From Scatophagus argus (lineage: Eukaryota > Chordata > Actinopteri > Scatophagidae), in assembly GCF_020382885.2 (NCBI RefSeq), contig NC_058504.1, positions 2,805,019-2,869,018 of the forward strand: a stretch of 64,000 nt of DNA, read 5' to 3'. Positions 1 through 12,049 of this stretch are shown piece by piece. A program made the position numbers and the translations under genes. How positions within the stretch are numbered: the first letter of the stretch is position 1; each line of letters begins with the position of its first letter. The notes beneath the pieces were generated by a model that did no database searches, was not told where the DNA came from, and worked only from the letters and a program-made list of their open reading frames with translations.

Positions 1-65
1 ATGGTGTGTGTGCTTCAGCCAAGGAGCACCACTTAATCTCATCTTTTTTATCAGTCAGAAAAAGG

Positions 66-68
<3 letters not shown>

Positions 69-102
<34 letters not shown>
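69..102. repeat. (AC)17 microsatellite
   Basis: Uninterrupted AC repeats. With the (TG)20 run 100 bases downstream it forms an inverted pair able to fold into one hairpin. Confidence 0.95.
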
Positions 103-103
<1 letters not shown>

Positions 104-200
104 AAGTGTATAATTCCAGTATTAGTGGTGGTATTAGCCAGAGTGGGGCAGGTACTTAACACTGAAAGGACGGAAATCACTTCCCAAGGGAGCTTTTACA

Positions 201-201
<1 letters not shown>

Positions 202-242
<41 letters not shown>
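202..242. repeat. (TG)20 microsatellite
   Basis: Uninterrupted TG repeats, complementary to the (AC)17 run at 69-102. Confidence 0.95.
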
Positions 243-243
<1 letters not shown>

Positions 244-380
244 GAGTGGTAGATAGCAGCCATTGTCAGCAGCCTGGCTTTCTGATTCCTGTGTGTGGCT
301 TAAGCCGGAGGAAGTGCGTTACCGGCCGTGCAGTGGTGGCGGCGGCTGCGGTGGCGACTCTGGCCCCTCCACCCCCCTCA

Positions 381-900
381 CGCGTTGATTTAATGTGGAG
401 AATTGGCTGCTGCTGTATTGAATCAGACTGGGGCCCATATTGTTCGGCTGCAGGGGATTACACGTTTAGCAGCTAGTGATCTGGCTTCAGTTATAACGCC
501 ACTCGCAGAGAGAAGCGGCTCTTATCAGCCACTGGGAGCCCAGTCTCTGCCACATTCACAACCCTCCAATACACTTTAATTGAATTTCTTTTTAGAGACA
601 GAGAGGCTCAGACGGCTCATGGCATTCAATTTACCACCTCCCCTGTCAACGTTTAGATCCCTCGCCCCTTCTCCTCCTCCAGAAAAAGGAGGTGCCTTCA
701 CGCTACAAAAGGAAACTTGCAAATACCATATTTATCTCTGTTCCCTCTCTCTGCCTCTCTCTTCCGCCGCTCTCCTATCCATGTCAGTTATTATATCATT
801 TCAATGAATACTCGCCAGGAAATGGGCTTATCTCAGCGGCAAAATATCTATTTCTTTCAGGCGTTGATTTAGTGTGTTTAAAGCCCAGTGCCAGGACAGA
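381..900. promoter_or_regulatory. Candidate regulatory block (non-repetitive, TAAT/GATTTA-rich)
   Basis: Non-repetitive sequence in two parts (381-545 and 780-900) around a pyrimidine-rich patch. The motif gcgttgattta occurs in both parts (382 and 861). Conservation cannot be tested here; the call rests on texture and motifs only. Confidence 0.25.
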
Positions 901-954
901 CAGACTGTCAGCCCTGCGCAGCAGTAAAGCAACGATGCTATCTGTTGAAATACT

Positions 955-1135
955 GATGAATGGAGAGACGGGAGGGGAGGACGGGTGGGAGAGGATGAGG
1001 ATGGAGAGAACAGAAGAAGAATGAGAGTGGACGGAGAAGAGATGAATACGAGGAGGGAAGGATGAATGGAAATATGAGGTGGGAGAAGGTGAGACGATGC
1101 GAAGAGGAGGAGCTAAAGGAGGAGAGAAGAAAAGC
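955..1135. repeat. Purine-rich (GGA/GAA) tract
   Basis: About 180 bases of almost only A and G on the + strand, with irregular GGA and GAA units. It could form triplex DNA. The long open frame on the other strand reflects this composition. Confidence 0.75.
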
Positions 1136-2286
1136 AGCCGTAAGCTAAGAGTCATCTTCAATCAACTTGTACCTCCACGTCCACGTTCCTCCAGAGACAA
1201 TAATGTACAATAAGGTACGTGATGTGGATCTCGCTAAAATACCGAATCTGGAATTAGGACGTGTGGCCAAATAAAAACATACGACTACCACGATGAGGTT
1301 CTGGTTTGAAGCAGACCTGCCAATCAAAACCCACCTGGAGGCAGACCACCATGTTACAGAATATTATGTCATTATTATACTACAATGGTGTCAGATCATA
1401 TACTAATATACGATTGTAGTTTGTGAAATTGTACCATGGACAAAATACTAGGAGCACTTCTATACACGACCAGCGATATCAATAAGAGCAGTTCTGTATT
1501 CTGACTGCTATCTGAGTGTTAAAGTAGAGCAACAAACAAACTGGTTCAGCTGTAAAATCTGGGCTGCTGTTTCCTCTGGACTGAGAGGAAGTTTCCGTTG
1601 AGAGTCCTGGTCAAGTTTTACAAAAACCAAATGTATAAAAGAACAAAAGAATTTCGTATGTTAGGACACACAGAAGAGCAACATGAAAGCCACACCAACA
1701 ATAACCATAATGCATTGCAGTTTGATAACTAAATAGAAAGAAGTTGCCTTCAGGGTCGTTTAGAAAAAAACAAAACAAAAAAAAATCCCACTTGTTGTAA
1801 TTACAACTGGAAGTTGCTTTATTATCTTATATATAAATGCATCTGAGATTAAGAGAGAGTTTAGTTTCAGACACACTTTAAATATGAGACAAAAATCTCA
1901 AAGCTAATCGATTTATTTTTTGCTGGCACAAAGTGACAGCAGAACGAACAAAAGGTCATTCCTGGAGAATAAATTCCCGAGTTGCGTGCATGTGAAGATG
2001 GCCAAAAACAATTCTCAGGTTGTAATAATCAGCATCTTTAAGGTGTCCACTGAGATAAACATGTAGCACCACCAAGTATCCAAACTTCTTCACTCGCACT
2101 GTAGCTGCATTTGAACTTTTTGTAGCCGGAGACAGAAAAAAAGAGAGATTTTTTTGACACGGTTTTGTTCGCAGCCAATCGTTTAACGAGACATGTGATT
2201 GGCCCATGACCACACAGTCTGTGATGCAGTGAACGGGGCGCGCTGTGAGCTTGTTATTTGTACTGCTGTCGTCATTTTGTCAACAA
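1136..2286. other. Non-coding, nothing recognised
   Basis: Mixed composition without long repeats, convincing exons or RNA genes. The 85-codon frame on the - strand (1956-2213) shows no family motif. Confidence 0.5.
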
Positions 2287-2299
2287 AACCCAACAATAT
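2287..2299. repeat. Left target-site duplication of the V-SINE
   Basis: aacccaacaatat, identical to 2650-2662 on the far side of the SINE. Confidence 0.85.
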
Positions 2300-2650
2300 C
2301 CATCCATCCATTTTCTATACCGCTTATCCGTGAGGGTCGCGGGGGAGCTGGAGCCAATCCCAGCTGACTACGGGCGAGAGGCGGGGTTCACCCTGGACTG
2401 GTCGCCAGTCAATCGCAGGGCCAACACACAAAGACAAACAACCACACACTCTCACACTCACACCTAGGGGCAATTTAGAGTAGCCAATTAACCTAATGTG
2501 CATGTTTTTGGTATTGTGGGAGGAAGCCGGAGAACCCGGAGAAAACCCACGCAGGCACAGGGAGAACATGCAAACTCCACATAGAAGGGCCCAGACCGGG
2601 ATTCGAACCTGGAACCCTCTTGCTATGAGGCGACAGTGCTAACCACTGCA
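2300..2650 (-). repeat. V-SINE (tRNA-derived), near full length, with target-site duplication
   Basis: Read on the - strand it starts with a tRNA-like head (tgcagtggttagcactgtcg) and a perfect Pol III B box GGTTCGAATCC (2599-2609). The conserved V-SINE centre follows (gggttttctccgg...ggcttcctccc), then a LINE-like tail and (GGAT)n end at 2300-2312. The first roughly 12 bases of the head are missing. A 13-bp direct repeat aacccaacaatat (2287-2299 and 2650-2662) flanks it exactly, the mark of target-primed insertion. Family name is from memory of the centre and tail. Confidence 0.85.
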
Positions 2651-2662
2651 ACCCAACAATAT
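2650..2662. repeat. Right target-site duplication of the V-SINE
   Basis: aacccaacaatat, identical to 2287-2299. The first base could also be the last base of the element. Confidence 0.85.
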
Positions 2663-3470
2663 AATAAAGAGAAATAAACCTTTCAGACTGAGATGCAAAA
2701 GCAGAGCCGTCCGGGCCCCACATTACCTGAGCACTGCTGTCATGTTTTAATGGCTCCCTAATCTGATGGTCAGCCTGGAACCTGCAGGCAAGCAGCACAT
2801 AGAAACACACTCAGATCTGCTCTGCGTGTGTGCGCTGGGGAGTGCGTTTGTGTGTGCGTCAGTGACATCCCTGGCCAGAGGCCCTGAAATCTAACATGGT
2901 TTAACAATGTCACGGTGTCGGCCTTCTGCTGCATAGCACATTCACACACAGAGAAGCTGCAGTGTGTGGGCAGCGTTATAGAGTAGAGCGGCTATTTTTC
3001 TTTCGTACCGACGGGCCGGGTGGCCCTGAGACACTCACACACAGACGCGCAAACACACAAATACACAACACACACATACACACATGTATGCAGCCATCTC
3101 ATCTGGGCAGTATAATTCCATTTGTCTGGTCCAGCAAGCATTTGGCCAACTCCATGAATTATTACAATCCCATAAGGCATCTGGGGTGCACTGGGAGGCC
3201 TGTGTGTGTCTGTGTGTGTGTCCAGTGTGTGACCTCCATCTAGCATTTAAGTTACCATGGAAGATGAAATAGTCACACACTCCTGGACACACCCACACGC
3301 AAACACACACACACACACATGCACCCCAACTCTTATCAGAGTGTGTGTATCTTCTATCTTCAAATAATGTTTTGTCTCTTTCCTTTGTGCTATCATGCTG
3401 CTACAAATGGAAAAACGGCATCTCATTCCTCTCTCTGGGGTTTTTTAGCAGCTCATTTTTTCATCTGGAG

Positions 3471-3471
<1 letters not shown>
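2663..3471. other. Non-coding with short CA/TG patches
   Basis: Contains short CA runs (about 3030-3085 and 3303-3319) and TG patches (about 3200-3225). Predicted frames are translated repeats. Confidence 0.6.
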
Positions 3472-3543
<72 letters not shown>

Positions 3544-3563
3544 CGTGTGTGTGTGTGTGTGTG
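3472..3563. repeat. (TG)46 microsatellite with two GC interruptions
   Basis: TG repeats interrupted by GC at about 3517 and 3543. The longest dinucleotide run in the window. The long His/Thr and Cys/Val open frames over it are artefacts. Confidence 0.95.
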
Positions 3564-6500
3564 GTAGTTGTGGGTGGCACAGTAACTGTGGCAGACAGAT
3601 GGCCATTTCTCTCTCTCTCTCTGACCATGTTGAACATTGCCTAGAAAGATCATCGGAGCAAAAAATGGATTTCATTTCAGCCTGTATTACAGAATTTAAA
3701 GTACAGAAGACCCTCTGTAATCTGAGAGCCCTTTGTATTATTCTGCACTGATTGAAGTGGAGTTTTTGAAGTGGAGGCACAGGTTTTTTCTGCTGAAGTG
3801 AAATGGAGCTAGTGCAGCAATACAGAAGGAGTTTTTCTAAGTGTGAAGCTGCTTCGGCGAAAGAAGGACGAGTTTTCAAATGAAGTGAGGGGATTTTACA
3901 GCGTTGTTTGACAGAGTCCAGACCTGCAGAGATATAGTGGTGTCTTCAGTCCATTGGGCCAACGTTCAGTTACTGTACTGCAGGATTGATTGATCAAATG
4001 AAACATTTACAGTGTGTGTGTGAGTGTGTGTGGAGTGGAGTCCTGCATGGTGACATACTCAGCAGGATCTCTACAGCTTGTTCTGTTACTCCACTGTTTC
4101 GACATTTTACTTTGAAATGTATGAAGTGACCTTGCAAGATACAAGTTTCAAACAAAATGTTAGTTACGGACCCTTCATGCTACTGCGAGTCTGCTACACA
4201 GAGTTGCATTAGCATTGATTCAGAGTTGCTCTGTGCCCCTGGTAAATGAAGTCCAACATTCTGTGTTCTTTTAGCTCCATTTTTGTCTCCACCAGCTCCT
4301 GAGGAAAATATCTGCCTCTTTAGCTGCTAAATGCTCTGCTTTGACTCACCAAGTCAAAAAGACATAGATCACTTCTGTGGACAAAACCTTAGAAAACACA
4401 CACAAGTGAGGACATCCTGTGTATGTGTGTGTGCATGTGAGAAAGAAAGAATAAATGTGATAAATGATTGATCAAATGATCATGTATTTCAGATAAAAGT
4501 AGCATTGCTTAAACTGCAAACTGTGACCTTATAACTTACTAGTTAACTAATAAAAGTAGCAATCTAACCTAAACTGAAATGGACCAAAAAGAACTTGTTT
4601 TATTTCATTGAAATGTAATGAGTTTACTTAACTTAAATCTTTGTCTGTACAGAGTAAAGTGTTCCTAATTCTACTACTTGAAACATTACTTTCACCAAAT
4701 GACAAACTTAAACATTCATAATTATTCATAATTACTATTCAAATGTTCTCGAGAGTGGAGACCACCAGTTTTTTATGGATCAATATAAGAAATGTAAAAA
4801 TCAATCACAACAGAATCAAACAGCGATGGAGGTCGTGACCAATAGCCTTGGTACCGGTTTAATTCTTCCTCAAACCTTAAACATTTCATAGTCTGTTCAG
4901 TGGCAACGTGCTTGATTCCCTCCATGTTTATTATCACTGGTACCAGATTGTATAATAGGCATTCAGTGGATGTTACTGAGGGGGTGGATGTGGCGTGTGG
5001 GGCCTACAGCAGCTACTGCACACATTCTTCATAGACAGTAATCTTAAATTGGATCTGTTGGCTGGTTTCTTTAATTATGCTGTGATCCATGGGAGAACTG
5101 CAGGGGAGGTGAGGAGGCCGGGGGGGATGGCTGATTGATATCATATCTTATAGAATTGATCAATAACATAGTGGCGGTCCATTAGAACATGTTAACCTTT
5201 ATTCTTGTATTTATTCTAAAATTCAAGCTCCCAGATTATTATTCCCAGAGAGTCGTTTCTGACGACAGTTCAAGTGTCCGACGATAAATTCAGTTTCACG
5301 TTTCATTATTTTTATTAGCCTGTTTTGTGAAAACTACCTCAAAATATAAAACTACGAGCCTCCACAGGAGTCGTCTGACGCACAAATACGTGTCTCGATT
5401 GTTATGTGAGGCGAACGCTGTGTTGTTGTGCTCGTTAAATGTTTGGTTTGTATGCACATTTATGGACTGTGGTTATGAATTCATGCAACACGTTGCAGAA
5501 CATCAACAGTGAGGAGTAAATATTGAAGCAGGAGTCAGACTGTGATTTCACCAGACGCTGCTAAGCGGTGATACAGCGAACGCGTCGGTCTGTGCAGCCC
5601 CATCTGTGCATCTAAGTTCAGCTGCTACAGGAACACATTTAACTTCCATACTGACATCATTTCCACTGAAATGTTAAGTCTTCAGGGTGAAACGTTTCCA
5701 AAGAAAACAAACAAAAAAACAAAACAAGCATTCATTAACACTGTTAGCAACACCAGTTGTTGAAGAAGGTGATTCACGGTGTCAAATGGCTTTTATAAAA
5801 AATATTTTTTTAGACAATGTGTAATATTGTACATTAAATTGTCCTAAATTTTGGTTTGGGTTTTGAAAGTTTTCTTATTTTAAGACTAGTCAGCTAGTCT
5901 AAGAGACAGAGAGTCACGTCTCTATTATCCACGCTCACACAGTGAATGTGAGCGTGTTCACTGACCCTGTCACCTTTTTCACCACTCCACCACTCTTAGA
6001 GTTTGCAGGTCTGATCATATAAGATTTGTATTGTCTCTGAAAGCTGAGTAAAAAACTGAAGGATGAATAATTTAGACCTTCAGCCAACAGATACCTGGAA
6101 ACTCAAACTTCTGTATTAGTTGCTGGCTAATGATGTCTTCGCTATGATTGAACATTACAGAGCAAATCATATCCTCTGAATGGGGCATTAACTGTTAAGT
6201 GAACTTAATAAGTCTACCTAAGGGCTGCATTAATGGGCAACTCCTGAAAGACGGAGTGAGGATGAGAGAGTGGACAGACTGAGAGATCAAAGAAATTAAA
6301 GAGAGAGAGAGGAAAAAGGTGGAGTCAGAGAATGGAAAGATGATAACGATCGTTAAGTTTTTATACCATTAGATGGTGGTAGGCCATTCGGACCATACAC
6401 AAGCCCTTAATACAGCCACCCGATTAGCTATTATAGACATAATTAAGGCCTAAAGTTAAAGAGACTATTAGATGGAGAGGACTGTTTAAGTTAAAGCTGG

Positions 6501-7035
6501 GAGCATTTAGCTGATAAGAGTTAATGGTGTGTTGAAGTTGAGAATAATGCTGACTGCAACTGCTGGGAAAAGCCTGGACAATACTTTTCTCTGTCTGTCA
6601 CTGTTGATTTTGTCAGTCTGTTGTGAAGGACACAAAGGACTAAAGTACGTTTTAAATCAGTGAAACAATCTCTTAACTCATACGGTGATTTAAACGTAAC
6701 ACAAACCACCTATCTATGTTTATTAGCGACTCTGAAGAGCTGGAGGGCGGCTCGTGGTGAGCCGTCTACAGCTGTCACCGGTTTCTTTACTCTCTTTATT
6801 CTAGCTTGCTCGATCAGGTGAAATATATCAAAAGCTTTCTAGCATAGACGTTAAATGGCTCTCATAAAATGCTTTCAGGTGGAAGTGGTGACAGCAGCGT
6901 GAAAGACAAGGGTTTGGAGAAGAAATGTGATTTTAAGAGCGAGTTACAGATGAGAGATTTAAATGGCTCCTCTGTCTGCCTGAAGGTGGGTGTAGGGCTT
7001 GAGTGTGAGCAATGGCTCCAAAGCTGCCAGTTTTA
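3564..7035. other. Gene-free stretch, mostly unique sequence
   Basis: No exon, tRNA or long repeat recognised. It includes a small tandem ataattcataatt patch near 4720 and a purine-rich patch at 6235-6345. A TAAT/TTAATTA-bearing block at 6355-6480 could be regulatory. The 61- and 62-codon frames (5327-5512 +, 6521-6709 -) have no family motifs. Confidence 0.5.
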
Positions 7036-7110
7036 AACGAATAGTTTGATATTTTGGGAGATACGCTTATTCGCTTCGCTTTCGTGAGATGAGGAGATGG
7101 ATGTCAGTCA
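7036..7110 (+). repeat. Fragment of a dispersed fish repeat (gaatagtttgatattttggga type)
   Basis: The words gaatagtttgatattttggg and gatacgcttattcgcttcg match a repeat I remember as very common in percomorph genomes, whose later part reads ...gttagcttagcataaagactgga... Fragments of that later part appear at about 46,670-46,730 and 36,050-36,110. Class unknown; probably a non-autonomous element. Confidence 0.45.
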
Positions 7111-8092
7111 GTAGGTACGCTGCGGGTCAAAGTGAACTTTTTTAATCAGTGAACGTTTGCGAGTTGCAAATGAGAGATTTTCTGAAAGGGTGATGAAAAC
7201 ATTGTGAAATATATTTTCACAAATATATAGTGTCCAGCATCTACAAGGATAATATATTTTTTAGGGAAGCTGCATGAAGCTGCAGAGAGCAGATCAAGTT
7301 CAGCAAAGATCTACTATTCTGAAACACTCAGACAAGCCTTGTGGAAGACCGAGGCATAGTCCTGCCCCAAAGTCACCAAGAACAAATAAGACACAAAATG
7401 TTAGTTAGTCAGCTTTTTCAAAAGACTTTGGGTGACGTGTGGCACATAACTGCAAACTGGTACATCACTGATGCAGTTCCAACTGGGGGAATGAATGAAT
7501 GAATGTCCCTCGTTTGCTACGTCTTTATTGCAATCTGCTGTCATCTGCCTTCATTAAGGTGTCTCGATAACGAAGATTCTCTCTGTTAGTCACTGTTAGT
7601 CTCTTCACTATGCTTCACTGTTTGCGATTAGGACTTCACCGCCCTTAAAGTAGTAAAAAGTGGAAAACTGGAATGTAATATGAGGCTACAAATCCATATG
7701 GCTGGGAATCGGTTTTCTTCTGGGGGTTGAGGAGGCCCTCCGACACTTCCCTGTGGTACAGCCTGCAGAGACTTGTATCACACTTTTTAACGCATTTGAA
7801 AGTAACAGTTACAGAGACATAACTTACAGTGTTTGACTACCAAACAAAAGTGATGCAAAGGCTTCAACTGTGGTATGGCAACACCATTTGAACCAACAAC
7901 ACGCACAGCTTCACTGGACCTGTTTACCTGTGGAATGGTCCAGGTCCACCTGGTCCAGGTGTTGTGTGAGCAGTGCACAACTTTTCCAGCCTTTTGTTCC
8001 CCCTTTTCAAGCTTATCCGAAAAGTGTGGCAGCCATCAAATTCAGAATATTTACAAAAATCTCAAAATCCAATCAGGCAGAAATGGCACCCG
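7111..8092. other. Non-coding, nothing recognised
   Basis: Mixed sequence. Short repeat of ggtccaggt at 7938-7962. No supported exon. Confidence 0.5.
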
Positions 8093-8206
8093 CAGTCAGC
8101 CAGTCACACACTCAGTCACACACTCAGCCAAACAGTCAGCCAAACAGCCAGTCAGTCACACACTCAGCCAAACAGTCAGTCAAACACTCAGCCAAACAGT
8201 CAGTCA
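8093..8206. repeat. Degenerate CAGT/CAGC/CACA minisatellite
   Basis: Built from 4-base modules in 12- and 8-base groups (cagtcacacact, cagccaaa, cagtcagt) repeated about nine times. All three + strand frames stay open, so the Ser/Gln/His-rich frames here are repeat artefacts. Confidence 0.85.
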
Positions 8207-8259
8207 TTAACTAACAGATGAATTCAGTCTTCATTTATAAAATCAGTCAGTCTGTTGGA

Positions 8260-9207
8260 TGCTTGCAAACTTTTCTTTCTCCTTTGCTATCCTCTCTTTC
8301 TCTTCTTCCATCTCTCTCACCGGCTGCTGTGCCTCCCTTCCTCACTCTTCCTCTCCATTGCCTCTACCCTCCTCCCTCCTTTCTTTCCCCTAACCTGCCA
8401 CGTCTCCCCCCTCCCCTCTTTATACACCCACTTCTATGAGCTCCACCCGTGCTCCTTTCTCCTCACCTTCTCACCATCTTTCACTCATCCCATATTTTCC
8501 ACCTCTCCGACGTTCTGGCTTTCCTCAGTCTTCATCTCTCCTCTCCTGTTTTTCTCTCCTCTCTCACCCCTTCCCTGTCACCCTGCCTCCCCCGCTACAA
8601 CTCCCATCTTCTTCAACTCTCCTTTCAACCTCATCATCATCCCTCCGTCCTTCTTTTCTCCTCTTCTTCTCTTGCTTTCTCACTCCTTCCCCTCTCAACA
8701 TAGCTCCAACTTCCCCTGTCCTGCACTCCTCAGTCGTTTCCTCTTTCCTGCCCACTCATTCATTTTTCCATCCATCCTTCCCTCGTCTGACTCCACACCC
8801 CAGTCCTCCTATCCCTCATCGGACCCTTTATTTACTTCTTTACTTCCTCCTTCTTTTTTTCCTCCATGAAGGCTAACACTCTCACCCCCCTCCCACCTTC
8901 ACCCATCTCTCTGATTTTCTGTATCATCCCTCCATCCCTCTCACTTTTTTCCCCTCACCCCTCCCTGTCTCCACACTTCCCTCTCCTTTATCCTCCCTCT
9001 CTGTCTCCACTCTCTCACCCCTCTTCCTTCTTCCCTCCACATGACCCTTTCTTCTTCACGTCTCTCCTTTCATTCCCATCTTTCTCCCACTTGCTTTTTC
9101 CCCCATTATCCTTCTCTGCTATCTCTCCCCCCCGTCCTCCCTTTCCCTCATCTCATCCTCCCTCCCTTCCCCTGTCGTTGTCCCCTCTCTCCCTCCCTCC
9201 GTCCTAA
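8260..9207. repeat. 950-bp pyrimidine-rich tract
   Basis: The + strand is overwhelmingly C and T (tcctcc, ctctcc, ccctcc blocks) with no single fixed period. Long open frames on the + strand encode Ser/Pro/Leu/Phe only and overlap in several frames, so they are not genes. The tract could adopt triplex (H-DNA) structure and is likely the decayed remains of CT-type simple repeats. Confidence 0.85.
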
Positions 9208-9558
9208 TAGCGCGGTGACAGCGGCAGTGTTTCTAATCAGAGGTGAGGAGAGCGAATGAGCAGCCGTCCGATCCTCTCTGCTCTCTCATCAATCGGCTCT
9301 AACTGAATGGGAGCAAATCTCAGCCGGGACAAAATTAATATGTAGCAGATCTGCGGTGCGCTCGCCTACCCTGGAATTGGAAATGGCTTCTGAGCTGCCT
9401 GACCCGTATCCGTCCGCATGTGTGTGCGCAGGCGGAGGTGTGTGTGTGTGTCAGAGGGTTGTGGTGGCAGATTATTGGAGAGACAATTGGCTGTACAGCA
9501 GTAATCAGGAGAACACTGAGGTGTGTCTATCTTATGACTGCTTGCTGACAACCCCTTA

Positions 9559-9560
<2 letters not shown>
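9208..9560. other. Non-coding sequence with a short TG patch
   Basis: Non-repetitive sequence plus TG-rich 9418-9452. No exon is supported. Confidence 0.5.
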
Positions 9561-9597
<37 letters not shown>

Positions 9598-9600
9598 ACA
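9561..9600. repeat. (CA)n microsatellite
   Basis: CA repeats with one TA interruption at about 9592. Confidence 0.95.
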
Positions 9601-9639
9601 GGCACAGGGACACTTTTTTTCCCACCTATCCAATTCAAT

Positions 9640-9932
9640 CAGACAGTCCATCCGCCCTGCAGAGCAATGTGGCACTGCCCCTGTGCATGACAGTATCAAT
9701 TCAATTACCCAGGAAATGGATCCATATTCAACCCATATAAACTCATACACAGAGCCAGGAGGGGCTGCTGCTGCCGCCGAGACAAAGAAATGCACATTTA
9801 CCCTGTAATAACTTTCATTTGGACTGGCTTTGAAAACCATTCTCAGCCAGGCATTTGTCGCTGTCACATAGCGTTATCCACAAATCAGGTTTACAAAATA
9901 TCAATTCAATTTCTGCCGTAGCGAGAAACGCT
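9640..9932. promoter_or_regulatory. Candidate regulatory block
   Basis: About 290 bases of unique sequence between a CA run and a GA run, with repeated caattcaatt words (9637, 9697 and 9901) and cctgtaataactttcat. No frame looks coding. Conservation is untested. Confidence 0.3.
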
Positions 9933-10020
9933 ATGAGAGGAGAGGGAGAGGGAGAGAGAGAGAAAGAGAGAGAGAAAGACACACACATCCAGAGAGAGAG
10001 ATGGAGATGGAGAGGGAGAG
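9933..10020. repeat. Purine-rich (GA)n-type tract
   Basis: gagaggagagggagagggagagagagagaaagagaga with a CACACA insert near 9980. Confidence 0.9.
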
Positions 10021-11695
10021 CGCAGGCTGCTGAGGGGCCCCTTGTGGCTCGCGCAGATTTCCAGTCAGAACTAATCAAAAGCAGAGAAGACCATGCTAAT
10101 CTCTTCAATTTCATCCTTTAGACCGCTGTGTTTCCCGAGTCGTAAGCTCACACACACACTCACACGCGGACACACACACACACACGTTTGTTTACGCAGA
10201 CACACAGCAGGTCAGATAAAAACACGGACACACAGACAAAAACAAACATAACGCAGGCATGAACTCATTCATAATGCACTCATACGATATATCACACACA
10301 CACACACATCCTCCCAGCACTGCAGTGTATCTGTGCAGCTGATCAGTGTTCTTGCATTCTGTAGCTGAATGTCCAAAGATAACTAACTTTTCAGCGCTTT
10401 GGTTTTGAGAGAAAGAGAAGGACGAGCGTAATGAAGAAACCTCCATTAGGGGGAAGCAGGAGGACGTCCCCTCAGGACGGCGAGGAGGAGTGTGCCTGAG
10501 CCTGACTGGAGACATGTTTTTACATGCAAGAAATAAAAAGTGCAACAGTAACTTAAGCTGAGAGGCGGGAAACAAGCCACGAGTTCATCACAGAGCTGAC
10601 ACACAGAGACAGATAAAGCTTTCACACTCACACCTGCAGGCAGTTTAAAGTCACCTGCATGTCGCTGGAGTGTAGGAGGAAGCCACAAAGACATGAGGAG
10701 ACATCAAACGTGGCTCAAAATAATCACGTGGTGGGAACACATGCACCAGGAACAACAAATAAAAAGTCCAAAATCCAGATGTCAGTATCACATTCACAGA
10801 TTACATACAGAAACAAATAAAAGGTCACAGCTGAAGTTGCTTAAACATTTTGCAGTCAGTTATCGTGTGTTTTTGTGCCTTCACAAAGACCACTGCTTTG
10901 TGTCTCAAGCTGAGTGTAAATGTATTTAATAACATGAACAGTTTTAATACAATTTCATTTAATACAACGTTGGCTTCACACACAAGCAAAACGACTCGCT
11001 GATCCATTCATCCACAGTCGAGAGGACAAAGTGAGAGTAAAGTTTGGAAAGTGGAAGGATTAAGTGAGCAGAAAGTGCAGGAAAAGAGAAACGTGAGGAG
11101 GGTGAAGTCCGCACACTGACGAAAGTCCAACTTCAAAAACTTATCTCTTTCTTTGTTTCTAATTCTTTCAAATGTCAGTTATTTTTATTAGTTTACTCAT
11201 AACTATTTCTGTTTTCATGTTTGTTTTCTAAGCCACAGCCCGCCTCGTGTGAAACTGCACGGACAGCTTTTCAAAGTCTTGTAGTGTGCATGTGGTTTAA
11301 CGCATCGCTTCAGTTCCTGTTCCTGCTGTCTTTTGACTTGCAAATTAAATTAGTGTGGTGCTTGTTAGACTCCATACTCTGTTCACTTGAGCTAAAAGGA
11401 GTGAAGAAGGAAGGAGGAGATGAGAGGAGGAGTGAGGAGGTGCTGTAAATTCCTAATGAAATGCTCTCTTCTTCAATAATCAGACACATGGAGCTTCCTT
11501 CATCTGGAAACTGTTAGCAACACAAACGCACAGCGCTTCATGAAATTATCCACAGACACACTCTGATGCAGACACACACACACACAGATACAGCGTCAGC
11601 TCTCACAGTAATTACACAGTTGCAGAGAGCGCGGCGGCTCAAAACGCTGTTTAACAAATCAATTTGAGAATGCTTACCTTGTAAAGCTGTATCTA

Positions 11696-11698
<3 letters not shown>
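10021..11698. other. Gene-free stretch with small CA patches
   Basis: Short CA patches at 10146-10186 and about 10290-10308. No exon recognised; the 127-codon - strand frame (10192-10575) has no family motif. Confidence 0.5.

Positions 11699-11731
<33 letters not shown>
11699..11731. repeat. (GT)16 microsatellite
   Basis: Uninterrupted GT repeats; opposite orientation to the CA run at 11885-11914. Confidence 0.95.
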
Positions 11732-11732
<1 letters not shown>

Positions 11733-11881
11733 ACACTTCCCTGAGCTGATCCATTAAGGCTTTAACAAAGAGCTGTGCTCGGCCGCGCTGCTGGAAATGT
11801 GTAATTGGAAGGATAGCTAAGGGCCGACACACACAAATACACTTTATTGATCCACAGCATCTCCCATATAGCGCCTCTGGC

Positions 11882-11884
<3 letters not shown>

Positions 11885-11914
<30 letters not shown>
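11885..11914. repeat. (CA)15 microsatellite
   Basis: Uninterrupted CA repeats, forming an inverted pair with 11699-11731 around about 150 bases of unique sequence. Confidence 0.95.
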
Positions 11915-11918
<4 letters not shown>

Positions 11919-12049
11919 TAGCCTCAGCAAGGGGTTACACTGACTTTACTCCCATTCTGCTGCCATCAGTGGCAGTTTATCAAGCAATCAATAGTCTTTT
12001 ATTTTCTCATATCTTTAAATGGACGAATATCCTGAATATGATTTTTACA

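Larger units (their letters stand above)
1..380. other. Non-coding sequence with paired CA and TG runs
   Basis: Holds the (CA)17 and (TG)20 runs listed separately and a CG-rich patch near 315-380. The open frames here are translated dinucleotide repeats. Confidence 0.6.

Noticed and set aside
2599..2609. tRNA gene suggested by a perfect B box
   Set aside because: It is the internal promoter of a V-SINE; no cloverleaf with acceptor stem can be formed.
3319..3879. Cys/Val- and His/Thr-rich frames
   Set aside because: Artefacts of the (TG)46 run.
8255..9259. Several long + strand frames (up to 204 codons)
   Set aside because: All lie in the pyrimidine-rich tract, overlap in several frames and show no motif.
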